In this document: piece after piece, positions 11,968 through 24,304 of the stretch | Layout of the letters: the number at the start of each line of letters is the position of its first letter | How positions within the stretch are numbered: position 1 is the first letter of the stretch | Source: Dendrophyllia cribrosa | Taxonomy: Eukaryota; Cnidaria; Anthozoa; Scleractinia; Dendrophylliidae | Length of the DNA stretch: 64,000 bases | Direction: 5' to 3' | NCBI GenBank assembly: GCA_024195265.1 | Contig: JAJLRJ010000003.1 | Location: 57,596,799 to 57,660,798 of the forward strand | The notes under the pieces: model-generated | Database searches by the model: none | What the model saw: only the letters and a program-made list of their open reading frames with translations | What the model was told of the DNA's origin: nothing | Program-made: the position numbers and the translations under genes

Positions 11968-13941
11968 GTCAAGGATGTTTACAAATTTGTAACTGTGTAT
12001 AAAGTTGATAACGAAAAAAATGCTAATTATAAAATGTAGAAATAATAGCTGATTACAAATAATGTGATGCGGATGCATATCTGTGAAAATAGTAATATTT
12101 TCACGTATTAAAATACTTAGGGGATACAACGAAATTAGCGGAATACAAATAACGTGATACGGATACAAATCTGTTAAAATATTACATATATACTAAAGGA
12201 TGCAACGAAATATGTGATACTTCTATGGAAAAAAAAAACAGTGATGATTACAAGGATGAAAAATTAAAGTAAGAGTGTTAAATTAACATGTTTAAGTTGT
12301 TTATTCAGTTGTTTTTTCCTGCTTTAATTCTGCGATTTGTCAAGATAATCTTGATGTAAAGGTACAGCTTTCCAAGAAATGTTTCTGACGAAGCCTAGCG
12401 CTAGCTCAGAGCAGTACGCGTCAACTTTTACGCGACTATAATCTGTTTTTACGGCAGAGTTTTTAAAGTTTTTTTATCCTAATATTGAGGAGAAGTGTAC
12501 AAAAGTCACTCAGGCTAATAAAAAAATGTTTGATAATCCACATTGAGACGAAAAACTACTTAATCATATTTTAACGAGAAATCGTTGCAAAGAATGATTT
12601 GTACAAATAAACGGACTTGGAGATTAACACCGGTTTTGTAAAATTACTTTTAGATAATGTCAAAACGTAGCTTGACATCATGTTTGCACGCCATAAAAGT
12701 CTTCTTTACTTTCTCTTTTGCGATATTGAGACCTACCTTTTTTTCCTAACATCGCTCCATGTGCAATTTTTGGGTAATTTTCGATTTTAATCGCTTTTGC
12801 AAAAATCTGAGGAACTGCTCGATGTTTTTTTTTTAAAACGTTCACAGCGCATGTTTACCGATGTTACCGGCACCGTTTTTTGAATTGCACTAGAACGTAA
12901 GATTCCTTCCTCTTGCGACTCCCACTCCGCTTCACATTACGTCGCTTGTGCCATCAAACGACGGCTATTATTCAAGAAAATACAATATTTTATATCAAGA
13001 GTAAAATTGTTATCTTCTTTTATATTATCTTATCTTGTGCTTGCATCAAGTGAAAACCAGGTTTCACAGATTGGTTACACCGAGCGCTGTTTTACTTATC
13101 TTTTTAATCGTTTTATAATTAAAGAGAATGTGATCATGCAGTTATGCAGCAACTGAAAGAGTTACAAGTAGAGCCTGAATTCTTTCAATTGAATTGGTAA
13201 CCTGTCTTTCACTCTTAGATTTGGTATTATAATATGATTTCGCTTACGTTTTACTTTCTTGTTTAATTTTCATCATGCAAGGCTCAAGCGTGATACAAAT
13301 TCATGAATTAATTCTATTTTTTAGAACAGAAAACTCTTATTTCTATTTATACCAAACTAAAAAAAAAACTTAAAAAATGCAGGTGTTTTTAAACTTTTTT
13401 ATATAGTTTGTTAACTAAAACATCTATTAGTTTTATACTTGTTATACAGTTTACATGCTAAAAAAATAGATTTGATTTAAATAATTTGTATTTTAGATCT
13501 GGACTATTTAGGTAATAAGATTTTTAGATTTTTACATTTGATTTCATGGTCATTAGAAAAAAAGAATAACTTTTTAACAGCTAACGGCTAATGGCGCAAC
13601 GAGAATCGGCGTTACGAGAGCTCTTTTTTTCGTACAGTTAATTTTTTTTATTTTTTCTCACTTCATTTTTTTTATTTCATTTATGGAGTAATCAGAAGTG
13701 ATTTTAATTTTTCGCGCCTTTTCGCGCTGAGTGTTCTCATTTCACGAGTCAAGTTCGAGTCACGAGTCAAGTTCAAGTCAAGTTAAATTTTTTTTTGTTA
13801 TATTATAGTTCGTGTCGTCTAAATGGTCTCACAGTGGTAAGCAGCCCGAAAAATTTTATTCGCACTTCAATTTGCTATTCGTACGGAAGTCCAGAATTCA
13901 ATGAGAATTTTCAAAGAATTTTCATGTAATCACTTATTATT
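11968..13941. other. AT-rich intergenic DNA, no gene seen
   Basis: Long homopolymer T and A tracts and no frame with recognisable protein similarity. A short near-duplicate of 'ACGAGTCAAGTTC' occurs around 13744-13775. No convincing promoter or RNA gene was found. Confidence 0.4.
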
Positions 13942-16067
13942 GCCGTGGATTAGAAGAAGTTTTAGTAATAGTCCTGAATGTTGTTGTACGGCTTCACCGA
14001 GCTCTATTTTACTTATATTTTTAATGGTTATGTTCTATTATTGAATTGGTTACTTTTCTTATGCTGTTTTTTTTATTAGTTTACTCCGCTTCATATGATA
14101 ATACAAACGTGGTTTCACGTATGTTTTACTTTCATGATTATAATTTTTATCATACGAAAAGCAGCTGTCGAATAAATTCATGAATTATTTTTAATCTTAA
14201 CAACAGTGAACACTAGCTTAAGTTATTTGGCGTTTTATCTTGATTTATGGAAGTAACTATTTATGTTTACACAAGGCTAAAACAAATCTAAAAAAATACT
14301 GGCGTTTTTATACTCTTATATAGTTTGTAATTTAAAAAGTAACATATATTAGTATAGGTAATACAATGGTCTCTAGGAGTATTTGGGATAACTACCACGA
14401 GTAATATTTCAAAATCGTCCCAAAATATTACGAGCTGCTTTTATTTGTTTATACTACAAGGCTGAGAAATTTCACTTTTTCTAACGCTCTCACATGTAGT
14501 CATCGATCCGCGACCAAAGATTACTTTTTAAAATAATTTTCTTAAACACTGCGACAACTCACCATCAGTCTGCTTCATCTCTTCATTTTAATAGTAATTA
14601 GAAAATTTGGCGACGAATTTGCAAGGCACCAAGGAGCTCTTTAGACCGCAACAAACTTTCATCTTCGGCGGTCAATGCTTTTATAATGGCCATTTTGGCG
14701 TATTAGCTCGCGTAGGCCTAGGAAGCGAGCTTTCAACGAAACTTTATTCATGTTCGCACTCTGTATGGTTTCTCAGTCCTAAGTTCGGGAAAGCTATCCA
14801 CCATTGTTTCAAGAAATATGTCTCCGTTGCCACGGCAACTGTAATTCCTACATGTAGATATTTCAAATTAGGCTGAAATATAGCAATCTCAAACAATTAC
14901 ATTTCAGTCAGCAATTTCTCGGCCAGTAGTATAAGTTTTTTAATTTTCATAAAGTTTAATGTTAAAAAAATTGGATTTGATTTAATATTTTTAGATTTGG
15001 AATATATTTAGATATTAAAACGTTTAGATTTTTATAGATTATAGAAACATTTTATATGTGATGCACATTTCATCATATTTGATGTTAATTTGGGTAATAC
15101 AGTGGTGTCTCATCATGCATCTCGAACCTCTTGGAGACTAGCGAAAAGGCTCTAAATAGCGAAGTTGGTGTCAAGTTTCATTCTAAGGAATACTGTACTG
15201 TACCGTTACAGTACTGAGTACGCGCTACTTAAAGCAGCACGAAGGGAGATAAATATTTAATGTGTCACAATGTACAGTACTGCATTGGTGCAAAAGAGCA
15301 ATCGATGCTTGTAATTTAGAAGCCTCATGATTAAAACTCATGATTAAAATCAAATTGTTTTCCTCTTGTTGGTGTTGGTTCGAGATATCGGGGGTGAAAT
15401 TGTGAGAAAAATATCTCTCGGGGACACAAATTTGGTTCGAGTCTATGGAGTTTTTGAGATATCGGGGGTTCGAGATATCCAAGGTAAAATTACAATTATA
15501 CACTGACGCAAGTCCACGGAATGCGGCCTCAAGTTTGAAATAACGGAAAGTTCGAGATATCCGGGGTTGGAGATAACGGGACTCCACTGTAGAAACAATC
15601 AATAATATTATTACTATCATTATAACGAAAAATCCGAAATGAGATATCTCTTGATTTTTCTTATTTAATTCTTATTCATGCTTCGTGCAAATTTGATTCC
15701 GTGTGTAGTTTCGATAGCCGTGGATTAGAAGAAGCTTTGAACGCAAAATTCCCGAATTAATATGAAATTTTGTTCACTTCTTTTGTAGCTTAAATATTCT
15801 TATTAAGGTATTAAGACTTTTAGATTTTATATGTGATGCGCATCTGAACATATTTCATGTTTATTTCCGCAATATAAACAATCAATATTATTGTCATCAT
15901 GCACTATTATAAATTTAAAAAAAATGCGATTTCATTTTCTTACTAAGACAACAAAATTTCTATTTTCTTACTCGCGTTACCTAAAATAAGATGTCTCGTT
16001 GAGTTTTTTATTTAATTCTTATTCATGTTTCGTGCAAATTATTTTGATTCTATGTGTAATTTTGACA
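13942..16067. repeat. Tandem duplication, unit 1 (2.13 kb)
   Basis: This unit is repeated directly at 16068-18197 with few substitutions and small indels. Both start at GCCGTGGATTAGAAGAAG. The short frames at 14607-14876 and 15225-15620 recur in unit 2 at offsets of 2141 and 2137 bp, but they are preserved only because the duplication is recent and are not convincing genes. The unit boundary motif also occurs inside the unit (near 15718) and again near 18425, which suggests unequal exchange between short repeats. Confidence 0.9.
15100..15589. mobile_element. TA-flanked pogo/Tigger-like MITE, copy in unit 1
   Basis: A 490-bp element bounded by TA dinucleotides. Its left end CAGTGGTGTCTCATC is an imperfect inverted repeat of the right end (reverse complement CAGTGGAGTCCCGTTATC). 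The right half holds tandem variants of TTCGAGATATC. CAG-initiated termini and TA duplication suggest the Tc1/mariner-pogo superfamily; there is no transposase. Confidence 0.6.
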
Positions 16068-18197
16068 GCCGTGGATTAGAAGAAGTTTTAGTAATATTCC
16101 TGAATGTTGTTGTTCGGCTTCACCGAGCTCTGTTTTACTTATATTTTTCATGGTTCTGTTCTATTATTGAATTGGTTACTTTTCTTGTGCTGTTTTTTTT
16201 TTATTAGTTTACTCCGTTTCATATGATAATACAAACGTGGTTTCACGTATGTTTTACTTTCATGGTTATAATTTTTATCATACGAAAAGCAGGTGTCGCA
16301 TAAATTCATGAATTATTTTTAATCTTAACGACAGTGAACACTAGCTTAAGTTATTTGGCGTTTTATTCTTGATTTATCGAAGTAACTTTATTTATGTTTA
16401 CACAAGGCTAAAACAAGTCTAAAAAATACTGGCGTTTTTATACTCTTATATAGTTTGTAATTTAAAAAGTAACATATATTAGTATAGGTAATACAATGGT
16501 CTCTAGGAGTATTTGGGATAACTACCACGAGTAACATTTCAAAATTGTCCCAAAATATTACGAGCTGCTTTAATTTATTTGTTTATACTACAAGGCTGAG
16601 AAATATCACTTTTTCTAACGCTCTCACATGTGGTCATCGATCCGCGACCAAAGATTACTTTTAAAAGTTTTAAAATAATTTTCTTTAACACTGCGACAAT
16701 TCACCATCAGTCTGCTTCATCTTTTCATTTTAATAGTAATTAGAAATTTGGAGACGAATTTGCAAGGCACCAAGGAGCTCTTTAGACCGCAACAAACTTT
16801 CATCTTCGGCGGTCAGTGCTTTTATAATGGCCATTTTGGCGTATTAGCTCGCGTAGGAAGCGAGCTTTCAACGAAACTTTATACATGTTCGCACTCTGTA
16901 TGGTTTCTCAGTCCTAAGTTCGGGAAAGCTATCCACCATTGTTTCAAGAAATATGTCTCCGTTGCCACGGCAACTGTAATTCCTACATGTAGATATTTCA
17001 AATTAGGCTGAAATATAGCAATCGCAAACAATCACATTTCAGTCAGCAATTTCTCAGCCAGTAGTATAAGTTTTTTATAATTTTCATAAAGTTTAATGTT
17101 AAAAAAAATTTGATTTGATTTAATTTTTTTAGATTTGGAATATATTTAGATATTAAAACGTTTAGATTTTTATAGATTAAGAAACATTTAAAATGTGATG
17201 CACATTTCATCATATTTGATGTTAATTTGGGTAATACAGTGGTGTCTCATCATGCATCTCGAACCTCCTGGAGACTAGCGAAAAGGTTCGAAATAACGAA
17301 GTTGGTGTCAAGTTTCATTCTAAGGAATACTGTACTGTACCGTTACAGTACTGAGTACGCGCTACTTAAAGCAGCACAAAGGGAGATAAATATTTAATGT
17401 GTCACAATGTACAGTACTGTATTGGTGCAAAAGAGCAATCGATGCTTGTAATTTAGAAGCCTCATGATTAAAACTCATGATTAAAATCAAATTGTTTTCC
17501 TCTTGTTGGTGTTGGTTCGAGATATCGGGGGTGAAATTGTGAGAAAAATATCTCTCGGGGACACAAATTTGGTTCGAGTATATGGAGTTTTTGAGATATC
17601 GGGGGTTCGAGATATCCAAGGTAAAATTACAATTATACACTGACGCAAGTCCACGGAATGCGGCCTCAAGTTTGAGATAACGGAAGGTTGGAGATATCCG
17701 GGGTTGGAGATAACGGGACTCCACTGTAGAAACAATCAATATTATTACTATCATTATTAAGAAAAATCCGAAATGAGATATCTCTTGACTTTTCTTATTT
17801 AATTCTTATTCATGCTTCGTGCAAATTTGATTCCGTGTGTAGTTTCGATAGCCGTGGATTAGAAGCTTTGAACGCAAAATTCCCGAATTAATATGAAATT
17901 TTGTTCACTTCTTTTGTAGCTTAAATATTCTTATTAAGGTATTAAGACTTTTAGATTTTATATGTGATGCGCATCTGAACATATTTCATGTTTATTTCCG
18001 CAATATAAACAATCAATATTATTGTCATCATGCACTATTATAAATTTAAAAAAATGCGATTTCATTTTCTTACTAAGACAACAAAATTTCTATTTTCTTA
18101 CTCGCGTTACCTAAAATAAGATGTCTCGTTGAGTTTTTTATTTAATTCTTATTCATGTTTCGTGCAAATTATTTTAATTCTGTGTGTAATTTTGACA
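16068..18197. repeat. Tandem duplication, unit 2 (2.13 kb)
   Basis: Direct repeat of 13942-16067. It is followed by a further partial similarity at 18198-18450 that again begins with the GACAGCCGT motif. The duplication sits about 0.5 kb upstream of the GPCR. Confidence 0.9.
17237..17726. mobile_element. TA-flanked pogo/Tigger-like MITE, copy in unit 2
   Basis: The same 490-bp element as 15100-15589, carried along in the tandem duplication, with identical end points and the same TTCGAGATATC-type internal repeats. Confidence 0.6.
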
Positions 18198-18686
18198 GCC
18201 GTGAATTAGCATAAAAGTTGTTGAGTTATTAAGCTATTAAGACTTTCAGATTTTTATAGATTAGATTTTTATGTTTGATTTTATATGTGATGTACATTTG
18301 ATCATATTTCATGTTAAACAACCAATATTATTATTACTTTTATTATTAATAAAAGCATCTTACCAAGACAATGAACTGTTTCAATTCGTGCAAATTATTT
18401 TGATTCTGTGTGTAATTTTGACAGCCGTACATGAAGATTAGAAGAAGCCTTGAAAGCAAAATTCATTTGTTCATTTTTTCTTTGAAGCTTAAATATTCTT
18501 ATCTCTGTATTTTGATCTTACGCCTCTTCGGATAAACAGATTTATCCTTAATCCGTTTCAATTATCTGTAAAAGCATAAAATAACACTGAAAATTATACG
18601 GTGCTGAGAAGAAGGTTGACAAGCAAGCCATATACGTGCCGTGCCGTACCCGAGAAGTGTACGCTATTCTTCTGGGAAGCGCTGAA

Positions 18687-19622
18687 ATGAATGCTACCAA
18701 CTCTTCTCAGGCTTCAACTCCATCAAAAGCTCCATGGTGCCCCCGTTCAGTCATTGATGACGAGTACATCGCAGCTGACTATTTCTTCATAGTGCTGTCC
18801 ATCACCTTAAACGTGTTATCATGTCCTGTGGTCATCCTACTGAACACGCTTATCATAATCGCGGTCAAGACAAAACCAAGGCTTCAAACCCAGCACAACA
18901 TACTGCTGGCTTGTATGGCCGTTACAGACCTGGCAGTGGGCATGGTGCAGCCAGCGTTTATCGCCAAAGACATTTTCATGGGGTACAGGAAAAAATCACC
19001 TGTGTATTGTGCTTTTTATCAAGTTATTCAGTATGCAACAGTTCGCGGCCTTTGCATGGTAACGCTCTATCATTTGGTTGTGATCGGAATCGAGCGTTAC
19101 GTGGCGCTGAAATTTGCCTTGCGATACGAAGACGTCGTTACTAAAAAACGTTTAGTTATAGCAGTTGCTTTTTGTTGGGTCATTGGTACGGTATATACCG
19201 TTGGTAAGATGCCAGGTATAAGGTTTGCACCAGATTGGTTATTTACTTTTCTTAGTTTGCTTTGTGTCCTTTTTTTAGTTTACAGTCATATCTCGGTTTA
19301 TTTAATTACCCGTCGTCATATGATTCAGATTAATTCTGAGCAGGTTTCCATGGAAGCCAAACGAAAGCTTCAGGAGGAAAGAAAAGCAACAAAAACCACC
19401 ACTATTATTTTGTTTGGTGTTTTCCTGTCCTATTTACCAAGTTTTATATCTGGCATAATATATCAAGTTTTTCGAGGTTCTTTAGCCGGAAGAATAGCAT
19501 TTAGTTCTTTTCCTTTGACGGCTTCCTGCTATTTGTTCAACTCATTGTTTAACCCCGTCATCTACTGTTTGAGAAACACTGCAATGCGTGATTCGGTCAA
19601 GCAGCTACTTAAAAAGCAATAG
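18687..19622 (+). CDS. Gene 2: class A (rhodopsin-type) GPCR, melanocortin/adenosine-cluster-like
   Basis: An intronless frame that is open from 18636. I prefer the ATG at 18687 because it gives the N-terminus MNATNSSQAS with two N-glycosylation sites; the upstream ATG adds 17 residues. The product is 311 residues with seven hydrophobic segments. Class A marks: N in TM1 (LLNTLIII), LxxxD in TM2 (ACMAVTDLAVG), a Cys before TM3, ERY at the end of TM3, W in TM4 and NPVIY in TM7 followed by a short helix 8. Extracellular loop 2 is very short and has no Cys, TM5 has no conserved Pro, and TM6 has LSYLPS instead of CWxP. A missing loop-2 Cys and TM5 Pro are typical of melanocortin-type receptors. 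The ligand is unknown. Intronless receptor genes of this kind are common in anthozoans. Confidence 0.9.
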   Translation: MNATNSSQASTPSKAPWCPRSVIDDEYIAADYFFIVLSITLNVLSCPVVILLNTLIIIAVKTKPRLQTQHNILLACMAVTDLAVGMVQPAFIAKDIFMGYRKKSPVYCAFYQVIQYATVRGLCMVTLYHLVVIGIERYVALKFALRYEDVVTKKRLVIAVAFCWVIGTVYTVGKMPGIRFAPDWLFTFLSLLCVLFLVYSHISVYLITRRHMIQINSEQVSMEAKRKLQEERKATKTTTIILFGVFLSYLPSFISGIIYQVFRGSLAGRIAFSSFPLTASCYLFNSLFNPVIYCLRNTAMRDSVKQLLKKQ

Positions 19623-19765
19623 AACTTTGACGGACGTTATGTTGTTGACACTGATTGTACTCATAGATGTAAATTTATAGCCAAATGTAAGGTATCTGAT
19701 GTAAATACTTAAAGTAATGACTAAAAAAACAATGTTAATGAGTATTCGCATGTTTCTTTTGTGTG

Positions 19766-19771
19766 AATAAA
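19766..19771 (+). terminator. Candidate polyadenylation signal of the GPCR
   Basis: AATAAA about 145 bp after the GPCR stop codon, in an AT-rich 3' region. Confidence 0.5.
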
Positions 19772-19899
19772 GCACAAAGAGTTAACGGCATGATGTATAA
19801 TAAGTTCAAATCGCGGTTTTAAGACGGCAATTAATAGTGTTTATGTTGACGGGTAATTGGAAGTAGATATATTCCCTATTATCACGATTAAACTGTTGT

Positions 19900-19930
19900 T
19901 TAAGGTGACTCGACCCAGTTTTTTTGGGGG
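19900..19930 (+). mobile_element. Solo end of a TTAA / GGTGGCTC-type element
   Basis: TTAA followed by GGTGACTCGACCCAG and a T/G tract, closely resembling the left terminus of the TTAA element at 26492 (GGTGGCTCGATATAG then TTTTTTTGG). No matching right end was found nearby, so this is either a truncated copy or an element whose other end has decayed. Confidence 0.4.
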
Positions 19931-20712
19931 GGTACCATCCCGACTTTGAAGCTCTCTGGTATCCCCACCTTTACTTTTATCGTAAGTCTAACACATAGAA
20001 TGGATAACATATAGATCAATCTACAATATAATATAAAATATTTGGCGATCGGAGTAAATGTCACGTGGTTATAATGCCACGCCTCTTTGAGGTCTGAGTC
20101 GAAAATCTGCTGTTACCGGCATTTTTTCGTAGAAATCTCTCGGCTACACATAGTGCGCATTAGTGCCTTGCGCTGAGCAGAGTTTCACCAACATCGCAAA
20201 GACCCAATTCGAGAAATTCAGTGCTTTCCAAATTTAGGTCATAATTTATGCGAAAATGATAAACAAACTTTACACGAATTATATCTAATAAACTATGAGA
20301 CTTATCCCTTTATTTTGGGGATCGTTATAACAGATGAGTCCTTGCAAGTCAGCAAAAAGCTTTAGGGCCTTGTAAATGCGCGCGATTTCGAGCAAAGGAA
20401 ACATATAGAAATTATAGTTTTAGCTATTTGTTAACGTTTGTCAGCGTTTAAGAGTCCTTCTCACGAAAAAAGCATTTTCTTAAAAATTCGTAGTTTCTTT
20501 TTCCTTCAAATTTTTCAAGGCCACAATTGATTTACTAACTGCCGGGATTCTGAATTTCATGGTCATTGAAAAACTGTGACAATATCTTCCATAAGCCCAA
20601 ACTTGAGTAAACATTGAAGATTTTTAGCGTTTAGGCTAAGTTTGTGCTCTGGGAGTTGTCTGTTGTTTCTGTCTGTCATTATACAGCATTCTTGTTCAGC
20701 ACTCGTGCAATG

Positions 20713-20936
20713 ACCACGCTTGGCTGACTTCCGAATGCTCACCGAGATATGGTAATTTTGGTACGGCCTGAGACAGGCGATCGCGTGATACATAGAGGTT
20801 TGACTCACGATTTTAAATCAATTCTCGGCATGATGTACACTCCTGGCTGCAGACGTTACGTGACGGGAATCCCTTCTATTTTTTCATACTAATTACCATA
20901 TCTAGGTGAGCATTCGGAAATCAGCCAAGCGTGGAT
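20713..20936. repeat. Inverted repeat (foldback), about 45-bp arms
   Basis: The arm at 20716-20757 (CACGCTTGGCTGACTTCCGA and on to ATGGTAATT) is repeated in inverse orientation at 20891-20935 with about three mismatches and a loop of about 133 bp. Likely a small non-autonomous foldback element. Confidence 0.65.
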
Positions 20937-21050
20937 TGGGACAAAAGTAGGTTATCATTATTAGATAAAATCGGGCCTAGGTTAAGCGATTATTAGATCT
21001 AAGCTGGATTCGCGGTTAGGTAAAATTTAGGGATATGGTCACCCGTTATT

Positions 21051-21078
21051 AAACAGTTATTCATCTCGGCCTCGCCGA

Positions 21079-21109
<31 letters not shown>

Positions 21110-21171
21110 CGCCGCGCCGAGTTGGTTATATATCAGCTCATATTCGGCGAGGCCGAGATGAATAACTGTTT
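21051..21171. repeat. Near-perfect palindrome, 121 bp
   Basis: AAACAGTTATTCATCTCGGC at 21051 continues for about 57 bp and returns as its reverse complement ending at 21171. The short centre is GC-rich (GGCGCCGCGCC). The near identity of the arms suggests a young hairpin element or strong conversion. Confidence 0.8.
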
Positions 21172-21910
21172 TAGTAAATTTTCAAACACTCAAATAACCG
21201 GAAATTGGAAAAAAAATATTTCCGCTCCAAAAAAATACATGACTGTCACGTCAGTGAACAAGTGTCACATGACCGCTTCACAAATCGAAAGCGAGTAAGC
21301 GGCGAGATCGAGAAGAATGTTTCTTTCAAAAGTAGTTTCCTCCAAAATAAGATCGAGAAGAATGTCAAAGTTTCCTTCAAAAATAAGTCTTAATCGGACT
21401 GGCAGAAATGGTTATGGATTTGAACATAACAATTGTAGAAATTATACTGCGGACGAGGAAAGATTTGCCCGCCACGTGCACGTGACACGTGCACGTGCCA
21501 TTTTTTTAAAGCGACAAGGAAACCAATTTTTTCGCATAATTCGTCATTTTTCCATATTTGGGCAAATTAACCAATAACGGCTCAGATCGGTGGCGGTGGG
21601 ACCAATCAGAAATCTAGAATATCATTATCGAGAGGTAAAAATTTACTAATGATATATATTAAGAAAAGCACCTTTTATTATTAAATTTTTCTTGGGTTTG
21701 CCGGATCAACCCAGTGGTCAAGTGGTGAAGGAGGGATGTTAGCATGCAAGAGGTTCTGGGTTCGATTTTAGGTTATTAATTGCATTTTTCTATTTCTGAT
21801 AGAAAAAAAAAATCGATACTTGTTAAAAAATTTTCAAAGTATCGCTGAAATGGCAGCGGTCGACCGTTTACGCCGTTTACGAAAGGGACAATTGCGTCGC
21901 GGAGACTTAT

Positions 21911-22035
21911 GGCCCTGTCGCACTATTGCGTATCGTACTTGCGTATGCCAGCGTATGAAAAATATCACTCATTATTTTGTGAATTTTCATACGCAACTCA
22001 AACGTTTCTCTCATACGCAATAGTGTGACAGGGCC
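21911..22035. mobile_element. Palindromic MITE, 125 bp
   Basis: Terminal inverted repeats GGCCCTGTCGCACTATTGCG (left) and GGCCCTGTCACACTATTGCG (right, reverse complement) have one mismatch over 23 bp. There is no coding capacity. Target duplication is not clear. Confidence 0.65.
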
Positions 22036-22039
22036 TTTA

Positions 22040-24150
22040 ACAATCTACTTCCGTTGTAGCAAAATAAAAATCTGCACCCCCCAAGGCAAAAAGATAAAAA
22101 CAATGCATCAAACTGTCACCCTCATTTCCGGTAAATTGGCCTCCACTGCGACTGTCGTGTCAGCGTTACAGTGTAGTTGTAAAACACAACGGAAGAGGCT
22201 TTTATTTTCGTTTTAGCTCGCAACAGTTTTCCGATTATTTCCAAAGTTTTAACTTTGTGCGATTTCAGTATCTTTAAACTTGAAACGTCGATCTCCTTTG
22301 ATTTCAAGTCTGGGAGAAATATCCAAATTCTGATTAATAAATAATCGACAATTTTTGTAAAACGAACAATAAATATGCTTAGGAACACGGAGTTAAAACG
22401 GAATCTTCACTGATTTCAGTTTCATGTTCAGCACAGGAAGACGTTCGTGTTTTTTTTTCTTAATTAAATATGCATTGCATTGTGAAAAGGAAAGTTCCAG
22501 TCGGACTGGCTGAAACATCCCCGTCTGAGTGTTGCTGTAACCAGTAACTGATTCGAGACACAAAAAACTGAAACAATTCATGCACTGCTTCACCTGGAGG
22601 ATTCCAGTTCTACAAGAAAAGAAATCCAAGAAACACTTCGATCAGCAATTGAATCTCAAACAACCAGGCCAGTATATTACTATTTTTATTTTTGATGCAT
22701 ATAATTAATGCAAGCAAAAAGTGCAAATCTTCGACAAGGTGAGTGACGAGAGTGTCAATATTATTTTTGATAATTTTGATAATTTATTTATTTGCCACTC
22801 AAACCATTCTTTATACATCAGTTCAATTTCTAAAGTTATCTAGCAGCAGGAATATCTCTGGAAGCTCGTTAGAGCTTTTCTATGGTTTCCCCTTTTTAGC
22901 ATAGAACTTTACAATATAGTCTTGTTGATCATGATGGCTTCAATTATATTGAAATGTAGCAGTACAAATGTTAAATATTACTAGTTATTTATGAACAGCA
23001 CCTACTTGTCCTTACGTTTCTTCTAGACAAAAACATCATCATTATTAACATTATAAAAGCACATTTAAGTCACAAAACTACACCGTCATCGTACGAGCTA
23101 GACTCCATTATTTTGGCTAACAGGACTGAACTGAAAAAGCTATCTCTATCAATGGCCTTCTCTGTTTATAATCATATTCTGCTACAAATTTTAGCTGTTT
23201 TGTAGGTCTTTCGACTCGTTGAGCCGGTATCTCTATTTTGATCTTTGGTTTTGCATTACATATGTACCGCGCGTCACAAACAGTAGCATTTTATAATGTA
23301 CAAAAAGGACACGAATTTCCTTGCTTCTCGAATTGGTCGTTTTACTTACAATAGGGTAACGATCGTCTTGAAAGTCTTGAAACACTGACAACTTGTATCC
23401 GGGAATTCGAAACTCGCCTAAAACCTTTTTTACACTTGTGCTGTCGCTTATTGGAAGGACATTTCGCTTCCAGACTTTCGTTTCAGAGCAACATAATTTG
23501 TTTCTCTTTTTTAAAACAAAATGAACAAATCGATGATCTCGAGAAATTAACAGTTCAGGTGGCCAGCGTTTTTAGCATGGCCCCCGTGTTAGCTGTAAGA
23601 GTTAATTTCATGTTTATCCGATCTCGACGACTGAACCAACAGATACGCAAGTCACTTTATACTGCTAACATTATATTTATGATTTATCTATCTACCGTCA
23701 TGCGCTTTCGTATCAAGAAAAGAATCTCAAATTCGACAAGAGACCAACATATAATTGCGATGTGCCTCGTTCTATTTTCCCTTTGAGTTTTGCTGTTTGG
23801 CATTTCTCTAGACCCCGCCGTTATCATTTAGTTAAATTGCCGAAACTAACGTACGTCAATTGTACTGATAACATCTTATTCACTTGCGATACTTTTTGCA
23901 AACATCATGATAGCTTTTCAGCAAGGACGTTTGATTCTTCACCTGAAAATAATGAAAAAAATCACACGGACAGATGCGATATGCAAATATGCTGGATATA
24001 AATACCCTCATAAAAATCGGTTATCCCGAATGTCATATTTATAAACATATTTGTTAGTGTCATTATAAATGGTTTGAACTCAGTCTGAGTATCAGTAGCC
24101 TGTCAAGTGTGATCGTCCGGGTTAGTTTAGTTCGTAAAATAACTGTTGTT
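22040..24150. other. Intergenic region, no gene seen
   Basis: The ORFs are short and show no family motif or splice structure. One faint point is a run of hydrophobic and basic residues in the frame at 23436-23786 that superficially resembles a membrane-receptor fragment, but no diagnostic motif supports it. Confidence 0.4.
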
Positions 24151-24153
24151 TTT

Positions 24154-24193
24154 GACAATACGTTTCGACAACCTGAGAGAAAATCATCGTCAG
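24154..24193 (-). ncRNA. Hammerhead-like core (Penelope-type)
   Basis: On the minus strand: CTGACGA (full match to CUGANGA), 20 bp with a weak stem, GAAAC, and GTC 5 bases later. This is the order of a type I hammerhead core with a very short stem III. Stem II is poor and stem I is not evident. About 40 bp away is a segment (24231-24304) also present at 56202-56275, which supports membership in a repeat family. Confidence 0.35.
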
Positions 24194-24230
24194 AGTCATG
24201 AATTGTAAACCGTCTCTTGATGGTTTTAAT

Positions 24231-24304
24231 GTCTGATTGTTGCTGCCATTGGTCAGTTTAACTACGATGTTATTTGCTGTTAAAACTCAAGTCAGTGATT
24301 GGTG
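24231..24304 (+). repeat. Short dispersed repeat, shared with 56202-56275
   Basis: A 74-bp segment (GTCTGATTGTTGCTGCCATT to TCAGTGATTGGTG) with about 80 percent identity by eye to 56202-56275. It probably belongs to the terminal region of a retroelement. Confidence 0.55.

Noticed and set aside
14607..17754. Paired ORFs conserved between the two tandem units (14607/16748 and 15225/17362)
   Set aside because: They are conserved only through the recent duplication; they overlap MITE sequence, lack family similarity and differ by frame-neutral as well as neighbouring indels.
23436..23786. 116-codon ORF with receptor-like hydrophobic and basic stretches
   Set aside because: No GPCR or other signature motif could be found and codons look compositional.
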